From positions 35,906,045-35,970,044 of the forward strand of contig OW285237.1 in assembly GCA_935421215.2 (NCBI GenBank): a stretch of DNA of 64,000 bases. The letters run 5' to 3'. Below the pieces are notes generated by a model. That model searched no databases. It saw only the letters and a program-made list of their open reading frames with translations, and was not told the origin of the DNA. The position numbers were made by a program, and so were the translations under genes. Positions 11,244 to 23,129 of this stretch are shown piece by piece. This stretch comes from Melolontha melolontha (Eukaryota; Arthropoda; Insecta; Coleoptera; Scarabaeidae). Every line of letters starts with the position of its first letter. Positions within the stretch are counted from its first letter, which is position 1.

Positions 11244-12616
11244 GGGTATGCGGCAAAATAAACAGTACTGAAATGCGCATGTGTCAAATATGTATGTGTC
11301 ATGCGCAGAAACGTACCGAGTGGTTTCCGAGCGTGGTTACAACATATATGAATGTCTTTTTAATGTTAGTTCCTTCAGAATGGTTCTCACTATTGCAGAA
11401 AAAGTTTTGATCGTGGAGCGCTATTTACAGTCATACGGAAAAGGGCGCGAAAACGATCCAAGCTTAAAAGAAGTTGCCGACGCATTTAGGCCTAAGCTTA
11501 TGAAACAGGTTCCGAGCAACGCCGTTATGTTAGCAGTTGTTGACAAGTTTCGTCGTACGGGAAGTGTGCGTTACCAATGTAAAGGTCACGTGGGTCGCTC
11601 AGTGACAGTCACAACCAATACGAATTAAGAGCGTATTTTGAATCAGGTGCTGCCTGAACGAAGCCTCCGAAGATCATCATTAAAATTGAATATCAGTGAT
11701 CGATCGCTCCGTTGAATGTTCAAGAATATTGATAGGTTTGCATACAAAATACAGACCGGACAGCGTCTGATTGCAGCTGATAAGCGTGTAAGAGCCGAAT
11801 ACTGCGCATGTGTGTTGGCTACGGATTATGAGGACGCGTCGTTCTTGTCGAATGTTTGGTTTTCCGATGAAAACCATATTCATTTAAACGGATACATTAA
11901 CAAGCAGACAACACGGTTTCTTGGATTCGAACGCCCCGACATAATCGTCAGGCTACCCCTTCATAGTGACCGTGTTATCATTTGGTGTGCTGTATTCGCA
12001 CATGGCATATTGGGCCCGTATTTCATTGAAGCAGACGATGGAATGCCGTTAACTGTGAATCAGAAGCGCTACAAATAACAGGTTATCACACCATTTCTGC
12101 ATTATCTTCAGCGATTTTGTCGTGCCAAGAACCTACCACGTAATCAACAATGGTTTCAACAGGACGGGGCAACCTGTCACACGGCTAGGGAGTCTCTTCG
12201 AATGCTGCGCAATCATTTTGAGGATCGCCTTATTTCGCGTGGCTCTGATTTACCATACCCATCGCACTCACCAGACCTAACACCACCTGATGCGTACATG
12301 TGAAGAATGCTGAAGGAGGCTGTTTTCCGTACCGATCTACCGTCTGACATTCCGGAATTTCGGATTAAAATTCTTGATTCTTTTCGTGCCATGCAACAAC
12401 CTGGGTTCACAGACATGTTTGTGAACCTTCGCAAACGCCACGAATACTGCTTGAAACTGAACAGAGGGCATCTTGAACATCTGTTTTATCGGGAACGTCA
12501 TCGTGAATAATGTTTGCAACGCTATATAATGTTAAAGTATCGCTATATAATGTTAAGTAAATACATAAATAATAAACGTTTCATAATTTCAGTACTGTTT
12601 ATTTTGCCGCATACTG
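11244..12616 (+). mobile_element. DD41D element B, nested in A
   Basis: TIRs of about 30 bp share TATGCGGCAAAATAAACAGT and TACTGAAAT. TA flanks both sides (11242-11243 and 12617-12618). The terminal motif closely resembles that of element C, so B and C belong to one family. Confidence 0.85.
11380..12510 (+). pseudogene. DD41D transposase of element B, four stops
   Basis: One continuous frame from MVLTIAEKVLIVERYL to the end, broken by four in-frame stops (11626, 11713, 12076, 12301) but no frameshift. The catalytic residues survive: VWFSDENHIH, WFQQDGATCH and TPPDAYM, with 41 residues between the second and third Asp. The stop at 12301 replaces the Trp usual in this position. Clearly dead, yet quite recent in form. 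Confidence 0.85.
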
Positions 12617-12798
12617 TATTTGACATAAAACATGTTATTTTCTCTCCATGGCAAATTAATTTAAACATTATGCTATAGGTAAATCTTTCACTGGTATATA
12701 ACTGGTTGCCTACTATGCCGCTAACACATCGACAATTTTTGTTTATTAAAGTTACACATAGGAAAAATGTATGTCTAATAAAGAAAAAGAACCCGGTA

Positions 12799-13660
12799 TA
12801 GCAGAATGACATATATATTATTGCATAATTTCCGATACTAGGTTACTGAAAATAGTACGAGTTACTATAGTGTGAAGCAGTTTCTCGTAAAAATGAGCAC
12901 TGATTCAAGTCAGCGGCACTGACAATCATTTATTATCCTTCGGAATATGATTTCAACTCTTCTTTCGGCTTTCTTGGTTTTAAGGTTATGATTATATACG
13001 CCACCTTCAAATGATTTTGGAATGTGTCCAATTCTATCATTTATTATTTAACTAATTTAACAATTAAGGAATTGTTTAATAAACCTTACGGTTACAAATT
13101 ATTTTACGATGAGCTAATTTATTTGCGGTCACTTGTGATTTATTTAATCAGTATAAGATTATTGATATTAACTGCCTTCAACTTTACAACAATGAATTGT
13201 TTGCGTTAAAACGAAACCAAGCAAATGTTTTCAAAGATAAGTTACAGAACGCGAATAATGTTTTGCAAATGCATACATTTAAAAGAATTATTCTATATGT
13301 TATATACTCGTACTTACAAAGTTTGTCGACTCTGTTACGAAACTTTCTATATTCGTAAGTATGCATATATGTATTCATTTTCCTTATATAATTTGAATAA
13401 ATATCAAAACAATGAAATAGTGAAATCGTGTACAACTAGTACTAGTAATTAAATGTAATGATGAGAGATTTCTTTCTATTTTTTAAGAAGCAAAAGAGCA
13501 TTAAATAATAATTTGTTATGTAGGTACCTCAAAATGTACAACACATCCAAGTGAAAACAGTTGAACTTAAAAGCATTTAGAATAGATTATACTCTGACGC
13601 GTAATTAGAGAAATATATACTAATACAAATTTAATAAGGCAAGTTTCAACTATTTCTGTA
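12799..13660. other. Unannotated interval
   Basis: AT-rich DNA with only chance open frames (13024-13452 region). Nothing else recognised. Confidence 0.4.
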
Positions 13661-13661
13661 C

Positions 13662-13875
13662 GAGGGCTGATTGATATATAAGGTCTCCAACCTTATAAAA
13701 TATGAATAAAAAAAGACAAAATAAGGAAGCCGGTCTCAAAACGAAGCAAATTTATTGTAAACTGGCGGACAAACAACTGATCCACTCCTTTTTTTTTGCA
13801 TTATAAAACGATCTTTAATATGTCAAAATAATAATTATTATAGCTGTTATAATGTGTAATGTAATAAGTCATAAT
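13662..13875. repeat. Mariner-type terminal fragment and shared repeat
   Basis: ACGAGGGCTGATTGATATAT followed by AAGGTCTCCAACC matches, inverted, a fragment near 32096-32131 and resembles mariner terminal repeats. The next 120 bp (CTGGCGGACAAACAACTGAT and onward) recurs inverted at about 5540-5760. Confidence 0.45.
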
Positions 13876-14475
13876 TAGAGAACGGACGCATCAGGCCGAA
13901 ATTACAATGGACCGTATAAATAATACAACATGCAGTTATTAAATAGCACTTTCATTCGGTTAACCGCACTTCTGTTTTTTGTCGTTGAATTTTGACGCAA
14001 TTACTTCGATATAACAGTAAAATTCCTTTCGTCATGGGCGTAGATAGAAGCGTGAGGAGGTTCTAAAAATTGAACAGATTGTGTTTAATATCGTTTCATC
14101 GAATCAACTTCTCAAAATTATTTTGTCGTAAGTGTCCAGTGAATTTCGTTAAGTTTCAATAACTTACGCATACCTTTTTAATTTTTTTATTTAGATCTAG
14201 AACATCGTTTAAGTTACTTTTTTCTATTTTGCGTTCGAAATAAACTCGTTAGGACACCCAAAACAGTATCGAAATGAGCTTCATTTCATAAGCTCTTTCT
14301 AATTGTTTAATGTTGGCGTTGTTCGAACACAGAAATAAATATCATTGCTGTCATTTGATTTTACGAATTTAAGTACATTTGACAGATATGATATATGTAC
14401 TATCGCGGCATTGAAAATCCGGACGATTAGATATTTATTTTCGCTATAATTAAGCATTGTAATTCGGTTTTTGTA

Positions 14476-15776
14476 CGGTATGCGCCAAAATAAACAACAC
14501 TGAAATGCGTGCCATTGTTATGCGCATGTCTGCTTTTTGACGTATGATACTAGCAGCGTTATGTGTTTTTAGTAGTGCAAAGAACGTTGTTATGTGATGT
14601 TATAGTTGAGAATGGGTCTCACGACTGAGGAAAAAGTGTTTATCGTCGAGCATTATTTTCGATCGTACGGAAAAGGCAAACAAGGTGGACCGAGTTTGAA
14701 GTTAGTGACGGAAACATATCGCGATCAATTTCATAAAGAGGCACCTACCAACAAAGTTATGCTTTCTATTGTTGAGAAATTCCGTCGTTCTGGCAGTGTG
14801 TTGTGCCAACGGAAGGGAAGGCCTGGTAGGCCAGTAACTGTGAGAACGAATGGGAACCATGGACGTGTCCTCAATCAGGTTTTGCAATCACCGAACCGAA
14901 GTCTTCGGCGAACGGCATTTAAGTTGAATATCAGCAGTACGTCGATTCGGCGTTTGTTCAAAGATGTAGGTGGATTTCCGTACCGAATTCAAGTTGGACA
15001 ACGATTGTCAAACCAAGATATGAATGCCAGGGTTGCGTATTGTGGACAATTTTTGGCTATGTCGTACGAGGATCCAGATTTCTTGAATAATGTGTGGTTC
15101 TCAGACGAAAGTCATATTCACTTGGAGGGTTACATCAATAAACAAACAACTCGCTTCCTTGGTTTCGGTAAGCCAGACGTGATTATCCAAAAACCGCTAC
15201 ATAGTGCCCGTGTGACGATATGGTGTGCAGTGTCAGCACACGGTGTGATTGGTCCGTATTTCATTGAGGATGATGATGGCACACCTCTTACTGTTACCAG
15301 GAACGTTATAGAAACATTGTGGTAACGCCATTTGTCCAGGGACCTTCGGCAGTGGTTTCAACAGGATGGGGCGACCAGTCACACTGCTCGACAATCGATA
15401 GCATTGCTGCAGGAAACTTTTGAAGGACGCATCATTTCCCGCAATTCTAATTTCAACTACCCATCACATTCCCCCGATCTTACACCTCCGGATGCCTATG
15501 TATGGGGTATGTTAAAGGAGCAAGTCTTCAGCGGTATAGACCCACCCATAACTGTTAATCATTTACGTGAGAAGATCGTCTCCTTTTTCCGGAATATGCA
15601 GCAACCTGTGTTCTCGAATATGTTTGACAATCTGCGTAACCGTTATGAGCAGTGCCTACAACGCCATGGCGCACATTTTGAACATGTATTGAAATGTATT
15701 CTATAGGCATAATAATGTATAAGTAATAAATAATATACTTCAGTAATTTCAGTGTTGTTTATTTTGGCGCATACCG
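14476..15776 (+). mobile_element. DD41D element C
   Basis: 1301 bp with TIRs of about 33 bp (CGGTATGCGCCAAAATAAAC, then AACACTGAAAT) and TA duplications at 14474-14475 and 15777-15778. It sits inside the Tc1-like element, at the innermost level of a four-layer nest. Confidence 0.92.
14612..15706 (+). pseudogene. DD41D transposase of element C, one stop
   Basis: Starts MGLTTEEKVFIVEHYF. A helix-turn-helix is near residues 90-125 (FKLNISSTSIRRLF). Catalytic Asp residues lie in VWFSDESHIH, WFQQDGATSH and TPPDAYVWGM; spacing between the last two is 41. One in-frame TAA at 15323-15325 sits beside a deletion of about 12 codons relative to element B. Everything else is open, so it is only just dead. 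Confidence 0.88.
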
Positions 15777-15939
15777 TATAATTGAATTGTTATGTAGATG
15801 ACAGCATACTGACATTTATCTGTAGCCTCTCACGCAAAATTATGTTATACATTTTGTTATAAAATTATGTTACTGAGTGAATAAATAAAAGACAAGAATT
15901 TATTAATCAGAATACTACAATTATTTGGTTTTAATTTTT

Positions 15940-16383
15940 AATACTTTATTTCAGCACCATTTCTGTCTAACACCTCTTGGAAACGTCTAGGAATAGATGT
16001 TATGACATTATGTATAAATACTGGTGACAGATCATTCCAAATATCATGTTTTTTTCGCAGACCCCCGATTTCTCAAGTCTGAAATTAGTCTCCGTTTTCT
16101 TGCTGTATGGATACACCTGGGCCGACCCGGGGAAATGTGTTGCGGTCACTGCATTTACTATTGTTTCGAACAGATCGTTTCTTATAAAATTAATAAGAAT
16201 TTCATCCTGTTCGGGAGTTGACACACGGATACCACCGGAGCCTCGTTTTCTATTAAGAACTGACAATTCTTCTTCTACTAACGTAATTATTTGAGTTTTA
16301 GTTTGAATATTCAAATGTGGTACATTAATCTTATATTTTGACAAACCTGAATATGATACTGACAGATCTGTAAACAGAAGCAA
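15940..16383 (-). pseudogene. Truncated Tc1-like transposase
   Basis: Reads a Tc1 N-terminal segment (IQTKTQIITLVEEELS, then RVSTPEQDEILINFIR) and then, across the deletion, a typical Tc1 tail (DLSPVFIHNVITSIPRRFQE). The DDE core is lacking. Confidence 0.65.
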
Positions 16384-16735
16384 ATAGATATAAAAAAAGC
16401 CTTATTCAAACCAAACAAATTAGGTGTCCGATTTTTAAATGTCGCGATTCGCGATAGTACGTACTCTACACAAACAACGTATTTTGTATACAATTGACAA
16501 CTAGATATATTAGTTTCTATGCCACTCATGTTTATATTTTTAAATAAAATATCAAATAATGTTAACGATAATTAATAAATAATATGTAATATAATATACT
16601 TCGCGGGTAGCAAGATTTAAATTTGAAAATGTCAAGTATCCCAACTGCATGCTTTATATAAAAATAAAACTCTGAACCTTCAAATCAAATAATTCCAATT
16701 TAATAATGTAAAAAATGCAAAATAAAAAAAATAGT

Positions 16736-16843
16736 ATAAAAAACTCGTTTCATAAGGCCTTCTGCCGCACTCGCTCTTTAGAAAACTCGATTTCTAAACT
16801 GATCTCGTGCGGCAAAATGATGCCTTATGAAACTTGTTTTTTA
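16736..16843. repeat. Palindromic foldback unit
   Basis: AAAAACTCGTTTCATAAGGC at the left pairs with GCCTTATGAAACTTGTTTTT at the right. Inner arms carry TGCCGCAC and TTTAGAAA. Related copies lie at 40760-40836 and 41311-41433, and a half copy adjoins the hAT end at 18388-18425. Confidence 0.8.
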
Positions 16844-16864
16844 ATATACTATTTCAGATATGAT

Positions 16865-18247
16865 ATGGAACAACGTCGAGAATGGCATCGTGAAACAATG
16901 GCGAGTTGGATTAAGGATCATATTCATTGTATGTTTATTGCTAGCGATTCCGAAATTTATTGCAAAGTCTGTAAAATATAATTAAAATATCCCAAGAAAT
17001 CGCATGTAAAACGTCACTTAGCATCACAAACACATACACAGAAATTAGGCAATTTTAACGAAGAACTGTGAAATTTTAATAGCGGCAAATATTCAATTAA
17101 ATAAACTTAATAATCCCAAACATTTCTCCAAAAATATACTCATCAAAATGTTCCTGATGAATCCACCTTACGCAAATATTATGTTCCTAAGTGCTACACG
17201 AAAGCAGTAGAACACATTAGAAACCATCTATCAAATCAGTACCTATGGATAAGTTCCGACGAAACTGTCGATATATTAGGACGCTGTGTGGTAAATGTTG
17301 TGGCTGGTGTACTACATCTAACTATTCCATATAACGCATACGTAATAACAACAAAAGTTATAAATACAGTTGATACGGAAACAGTAACTAAAACCATTTA
17401 CGAGAATATGCACCAAATACTTCATTCGGACGACAGGTACAAAGAAAAAATACTTTTATTTGTTAGTGACAGTGCTGCATATATGTTAAAGGAAACATAT
17501 CCTAATATGCTGCATATTACTTGAGTAGCACATGCTCTCCACAAAACCTGTGAATATATTAGAGACACTTTCTGGAAGTTGATAGACTTGTATCCGCTTT
17601 TAAAAAAGTTTTTAGAAAGGCACCATTGAGAGTAGCTCTTTACAGAGAAAAACTTCCATCTTTGTCACTGCCTCCCTCTCCAGTAATAACTAGATGGGGA
17701 ACATGGTTGGAAGCTACTAGTTTTTATGCAGAGAATTTCGATAGTTTACAAAATTTCGTTACATGTTTAAATGACGATGCTCGAAATATTTCCGAGTGCA
17801 AAGAACTAATACAAATTCCAAATTTAAAAAATCAGTTGTCCTTTCTTCAGGAACACTTTGGAAATTTGCCAAAACTAATCACTTATTTTGAAAATCAAAC
17901 TCTTAAAATAAATAATGGATTAACCACATTAGATGCGGCTATTAATTAATAATTTGAAAAATATTACAAGTGACTTGGCATGTGGCCTTTGGCAAAAATT
18001 TCACGCAGTTTTTAATAGAAATCCAGATTTAATAATATTGCGGTAACTGTGTATGGGGACAATGCCCCAAAATCTAACTGCTAAATACGTTGAAATAAAA
18101 GAATATTTCCAGCATGCACCTATAACCAGTTGTACAAGGATGTATTTCATTTAAAGAGAACAAATTTTATAGAAGAGAACTTTGAGAAAGTATAGCATTT
18201 AATATTAATACTCCTTTACTCAACTTGAACTACAAAATGAACAAATA
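16865..18247 (+). pseudogene. hAT transposase, copy 1 (degraded)
   Basis: Matches copy 2 (35654-39166) along its length. It begins MEQRREWHRE and keeps the Cys/His finger (YCKVCK then KRHLASQTH), the DDE-like ISSDETVDIL and FVSDSAAYM, and VITRWGTWLEATSFYAENF. Several stops, deletions and frameshifts are present, and the C-terminal dimerisation part is worn (the CDVERTFS stretch is lost). It shares with copy 2 a TGA at 17522-17524 and a change of frame at the A-run 17602-17608. Confidence 0.85.
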
Positions 18248-18541
18248 AAAATGTATTTCGTATTTTATAGATCACCACCCGTTTGTTTTCCAATTATATA
18301 AATAAAATTAAAAGCTCTTTAAAAATACAAATTTTCAATAGTACCCCCGTGGGCGATGAGTTATGGGCCTCTCGTGTCCGGTCCCTACTTATGAAACTTG
18401 TGTTTTAATATACTATTTTTGAATTGTTTTATTTTATTTAAAAAAACATTAAATTCACATAATTTTGTTGATATACCTTTTAATAACAAATATATGCATT
18501 TTTCATATAAGTCGAGCTTTAGTAAGTAATAATTTGGTATA

Positions 18542-19987
18542 ACAAGTGTTCATTTGAAAAGTCAATCTAGTAGCATGTGATTTACTGAGAACATTTTGAA
18601 GTATGTAGTAAATTAAAATTTACTACTTAACCTACGAAGTGGTATATTTTGATTTTTCATACATACAAATAAATAACAAATAATAGGTATTTATTGAAAA
18701 CTATAACAAATGTTGAAAATGTTGTCCTTCAAGATCAATGCACTTTAAAATCCGCCGTTCAAAATTTCTGATGATATTCTGCAACATTACTGGATTGTTA
18801 TTAATTTCCATGCATTTCTGTTCGATTCTCTGTAGCATATCATTCAAATTCTATATAGGTGTTCGAAATATGTTATTTTTTAGATAAGGCCACAAAAAGA
18901 AGTCGCAAGGTGTTAAATCGCATGAACGTGCAGGCCAGGCAATTTCAGTTTTTCGACTAATTATACGATCATCAAAAAATTCTCTTAAATAATCCAAAGA
19001 TTCTGCAGTACTGTGACAAGGTGCTCCGTCTTGTTGGAAATATGCATTTTGAAGTTCATCATCATGCAACTGATTGACAAATGGTTGTAAAATTTTCGTA
19101 CGGTACCTTTGAGTAGTTAACGTTCCCTGAAAAAATATTGGTCCAATGATTCGCCTTTGGCTTATCACTGCCTAAACACCAATTTTCTCTGGATGTAGTG
19201 ATTCTTCATTAATTACATGTGGATTTTCACTACTCTAAATTCCTGTATTTTGTGAATTTAGGTATCCCGTTTTATAAAACCATGCTTCATCAGTAAAGAT
19301 GACTCTTTGCGAAAGTTCTCCATTATTGTTCATATTTACAAACCAATTACAAAACTGTAGTCTACGTGGGTAATCAATTTCTAACAATTCTTGTACTGCT
19401 GTGACACGGTATGGATAAAGTTGCATATCTTTTTTTAATAACTTGTGAGTTGTACCAACAGAAAGGTTTATTTGTTGAATCAAATGTTGAACAGATGTTT
19501 GTGGTTTATTTTCCATTATTTCTTCAACACGATTGACAACTTGAGGTGTACGTTTCTTAACTGCTCCGCTGCCTGATTTTCTTAAGAGACTACCAGTTTC
19601 AGAAAAAAGTTTTAAAGTTCTATCCAAAGTATTCTTAAATTGTATATAATCTATTACAAAATGTGGAAACTCAACTTGAAATTCTACCATGCAATCTTGA
19701 ACTGAATAAACCCATAAACCATCAATTTTATTACCACTTCGAAAATAAGCCTGGACTAAAAAAATTTTATGTTCTAAAGTGAAAGCCATTTTAAAACTGA
19801 GAAGCAATTTATTTAAACCAGAATCGACGCACGATTATTTTATGCACTAACTGATATTTGTGATTGACATTATCAAATGTCATTTGGATTTACGTTTACG
19901 GAACAACAAACACATACTAATATATTTGCGTCTTATTCTATCAAAATTTCAAAGTAACCTAGATTGACTTTTCAAATGAACACTTGT
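18542..19987 (-). mobile_element. DD41D element D
   Basis: 1446 bp. Perfect TIR of about 29 bp (ACAAGTGTTCATTTGAAAAG, then TCAATCTAG) with TA at 18540-18541 and 19988-19989. Confidence 0.93.
18701..19789 (-). pseudogene. DD41D transposase of element D, three stops
   Basis: Starts MAFTLEHKIFLVQAYFRSG and ends GQHFQHLL. The helix-turn-helix is near residues 100-135. The catalytic motifs are VIFTDEAWFY, YFQQDGAPCH and TPCDFFLW, with 41 residues between the second and third Asp. In-frame stops at 19235, 19169 and 18851 break an otherwise open frame; no frameshift was found. Confidence 0.88.
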
Positions 19988-20321
19988 TACATACCAAAAA
20001 TTAGATCTTTTTATGTAAAGAAAAATTGTACATGTATTTCATTAGCAGCCAAGGAACGTTCATTTTCTATAAATGTTAGCACCTACACGAAATTGTATCA
20101 TCACATGCAACATACTAAAATGAAAAATACTAACGTGTCTCTTCTCTTTCGCTCTGTTCGTTCAAAGGTATCCTGATAACTGATAACGCTGCTCATTTGA
20201 GTTGTGTATCTTTAATTATGATTTAGTGTGTCATTTCTATTGTGTAGGCAAGAGTAAGTTAGTTGTCTTTTACAAAAGATCTTGGCTATGATTACATCAT
20301 ATTTATTGTTACTCGTATATA

Positions 20322-21885
20322 CATCAGTGACAAAATAACCCGGACACTTGTTTTATGTCAGAAATTGTTAATTAAAGATCTAGTATGTTATAAAATTTAA
20401 TGGTAAAGTATTTTAAATGATAGAAAAACGCATTTCAAGCAAAGGTTCATGTAATTAATCATAAATACAGTATTATAAAAAAAATCTTTTCGTCAAAACG
20501 GAAATGGCGTAAACCCAGTAACATCATTTTTCAGCTGTGGCTTAGATGTTTTGTGATTGTAACATTGAAATCACATTTTTAGTAACGCGTGTTACTCCCT
20601 CGGCATTGGATAACTGCATCCATACGTCTTGGCATGCCTTGAATCAGGTTAGAAATGGCTTCTTGGGGAATGTTTTCCCATTCTTCTAGAAGTGCTTCTC
20701 TTAACTCCTGTAAGTTTTCCGATGGTCTCTGCCGCCTCCTAATACGCCGTCCCAACATGTCCAACACGTGCTCAATGGGATTAACGTCAGGACTCCTTGC
20801 CGGCCATGGCACAACGCGAATCCCCACTTCTTTCAGATAATTTGTGGTAACGCGAGCGGCGTGTGGGCGCGCATTGTCGTGCATTAGAAGAAAATCATTG
20901 CCTATATATGGACCAAATGGCACCACATGATTCGCCAAACATTCATTTATGTACCTATCAGCTGTAGATTTCCGTCTACGAAAACCAACTCCGTACGAGC
21001 GTTCATACACACTCCTGCCCAAACCATCACTCCACCATCTCTAAATGGCGATCTCTCAGAAATACAGCACTGCGAATATCGTTCCCCTATCCTTCTCCAA
21101 ACTTTTTCACGTCCATCAGGTGAGCGTAAATTGAAACGGGATTCGTCTGTAAACAGAACACAGCTCCACTGTTCATTTCTCCAGGCTCTATGATTGTGTG
21201 CAAAGCGCAATCTTTCGACGCGATGCATCCTTAGTAATCTGGGACCGGTTGCAGGTTTAGCTGACATCAGTCCACTTGCTTTCAACCTTCTTCTAACTGT
21301 TTTGGCCGATATTGGACGTCCATGGATGTTAAAAAACCGTTGGGCTACCATCGTTGATGGCAGGTTGCGCTCCTTAAGAACTGACAACACCATGCGCCTG
21401 TCTTCATTTTACGTTGTGCATCGGGGACGACCCGAACCTGGTCTCCTGGTGTATTCTTGCGTCTCTCTAAATCGTTTTAAGGCATCATGAATGGTACTTC
21501 TAGCCATATTCATGACATATGCGATGTAACGCACACTGCGTCCATCATTATGTAAAGCAACGGCTGCAGCAATATCTTCGGGTCTCATTGTGTAATAAGA
21601 TAAATTGTGACTACCGTCTTACACTCAAAACACTGATAACACGTGAAAACTAAACAAATAGTGATAATAAAGAATAAAAAGGTAGACACAAATTCTGCAG
21701 TGACTGTGACTTTCGACGATTAAATGGCGTATCTCATAACAATGGCTTGTTTACACGTATCCATGGTAACAAAATTATCACAAATTGATGCATTTAAAAT
21801 TGCATTATCTACAAAAACTCTGACTAACATACATCTCATTTTTCTTTTTATAAAATAAATGTCCGGGTTTTTTTGTCCCTGAGTG
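20322..21885 (-). mobile_element. Tc1 (DD34E) element
   Basis: Ends CAGTGACAAAATAACCCGGA and (inverted) CACTCAGGGACAAAAAAACC face each other next to TA dinucleotides at 20320-20321 and 21886-21887. The element is about 1.56 kb. Confidence 0.88.
20579..21588 (-). pseudogene. Tc1 transposase, one stop and one frameshift
   Basis: Starts MRPEDIAAAVALHNDGRSVR with a paired-like helix-turn-helix, then a GRPR AT-hook-like motif. Catalytic residues: FTDESRFN, MHDNARPHAA and DVNPIEHVL, with 34 residues between Asp and Glu (DD34E). An in-frame TAA lies near 21407-21409 and a frameshift near 20965 (after FVDGN). The C-terminus MPRRMDAVIQCRG is typical of Tc1. GC content is visibly higher than in its surroundings, which suggests a fairly recent arrival. 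Confidence 0.9.
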
Positions 21886-23129
21886 TAGATATGCCACTAA
21901 TGTAAATAACGTAAAAATTTAAGGTCAACAATTCTAAATTCAATTATAAGTATTACCAAGGAAGGGGTATGAATAAATTTATTTTACACGATAATGCAAA
22001 TTACATATTGCTTAAATCTTGTTAAGAATTTGTTAGATGCCTACTCCTTTAGTATTACAAAAATCAACATTAATATATTTGCGAATGCAGAATGGTAAAT
22101 AAACATAGTGCAACTTGCTGTAATCGCCCATTATCTCATATTCAGCGTTTCGAAAATGATATATTAGATTTGTAATAGTAATGGAATATACCTGTAGGTT
22201 CGCTGCATAGTTTGGAAAACTTTCTTCTCAATTATTCTAAGCGAAGTGAAAAAATTCACATACATATTCATGTGGAAACATTTTCGTAATGCATGCTACT
22301 GATACGTTCATCGATTTGTAAGAGAAGATGTCTATTAAAGTCGCGAGGAAAACAATATACCTATGTGTGTATGTACTATGTACAAATATTACTTTTACCT
22401 TTCCTTAACGGCATACGGCACGGTTCGGTCGGCGTCGAACACGTTTACTTTTCTTTCTTTAAATATTAATTACAACATTGCTTTTAGAATTCCATTATGG
22501 GTCAAAGGAGAAACAGGTTTCTTTTAGTAACCTACTACGTAAAGCGCATCCAACGATGTAATATTTTATTTTATATTTACGAATTTATCTCTCTAATCGT
22601 AAAGAATTGAAAATGTAAATGCAATGCTTCCAGTAATCATTTATTTCGCAAATAAATTCATAAATCTATGGTGGCTATTTGAAAATCTGTACTATTAAGA
22701 AATAGCATTGCGTAAAATTGAACCCGTCCGAGGGTTCAACTTCAAGTTAAATTTAAAAAGTAATTGATGGAGTGTTGAAGAAGAATCGGACAAGGACATC
22801 TAGAGTTCTGCAATATCTGCTTTTCGATTTACTGGTAATGTGGTGTTGCAATTTATTCATAGCACTGATGTTATTTATAACATGATTTTGTAGGACATTA
22901 TTAATTAGTTTGCGAAATAAGTGAAGAGGATAAGTATTATTATAATATATCTCAAAATCTAATATAAAATATTTTCATTGTTTTATAAAGGTGTTTCAAT
23001 ACAAAAATGACTATTTTGTTATTTCAATAAAATAAAAATGATTACTGGGCTTAGGATAATTGTGCACTAAAAGACTTGCATAATATGCATGCAAATATGC
23101 ACTAAAAATCAACTTTAAAAAAATAAATA
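21886..23129. other. Unannotated interval
   Basis: No gene, RNA or repeat end recognised. Confidence 0.4.

Larger units (their letters stand above)
9997..12798 (-). mobile_element. DD41D element A (hosts element B)
   Basis: Ends at 9997 and ~12798 are inverted and alike: ACCGGGTTCTTTTT followed by ACATACATTTT and CCTA. A TA is found at each border. Without nested element B (11244-12616) it would be about 1.43 kb. It carries a decayed minus-strand transposase. Confidence 0.65.
14396..16461 (-). mobile_element. Tc1-like element, internally deleted, hosting element C
   Basis: Ends GTACTATCGCGGC (14397) and the inverted GCGATAGTAC (to 16460) face each other with TA at 14394-14395 and 16462-16463. 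Once element C is removed only about 765 bp is left. Minus-strand coding keeps the N-terminal part (16383-16050) and the last ~35 codons (16050-15940) of a Tc1 transposase. The catalytic core is gone, so it behaves as a non-autonomous derivative. Confidence 0.75.
14224..16854 (-). mobile_element. Composite foldback-plus-B repeat inserted in hAT copy 1
   Basis: Same unit as the tandem pair at 40760-41912, here on the minus strand: region B (14224-14395 and 16462-16735) and the palindrome (16736-16843). hAT sequence breaks after a T-run near 14222 and resumes with CAGATA at 16855. A Tc1-like element interrupts region B. Confidence 0.7.
13876..18387 (+). mobile_element. hAT element copy 1, with nested insertions
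   Basis: The left end (TAGAGAACGGACGC, then AGGCCGAAATTAC) is a worn version of the intact TIR at 33362. The right end, CCTCTCGTGTCCGGTCCCTA at 18368-18387, is well kept. The 5' region (13876-14223) and the coding region (16865-18247) match copy 2; the span 14224-16854 is a later insertion. The flanking 8-mers do not match, so the borders may have been rearranged. Confidence 0.8.

Noticed and set aside
17602..17608. Programmed -1 frameshift as the main explanation for the hAT frame change
   Set aside because: The upstream shared TGA and lack of an evident downstream pseudoknot make a one-base deletion in a common ancestor simpler; kept only as a finding to test.
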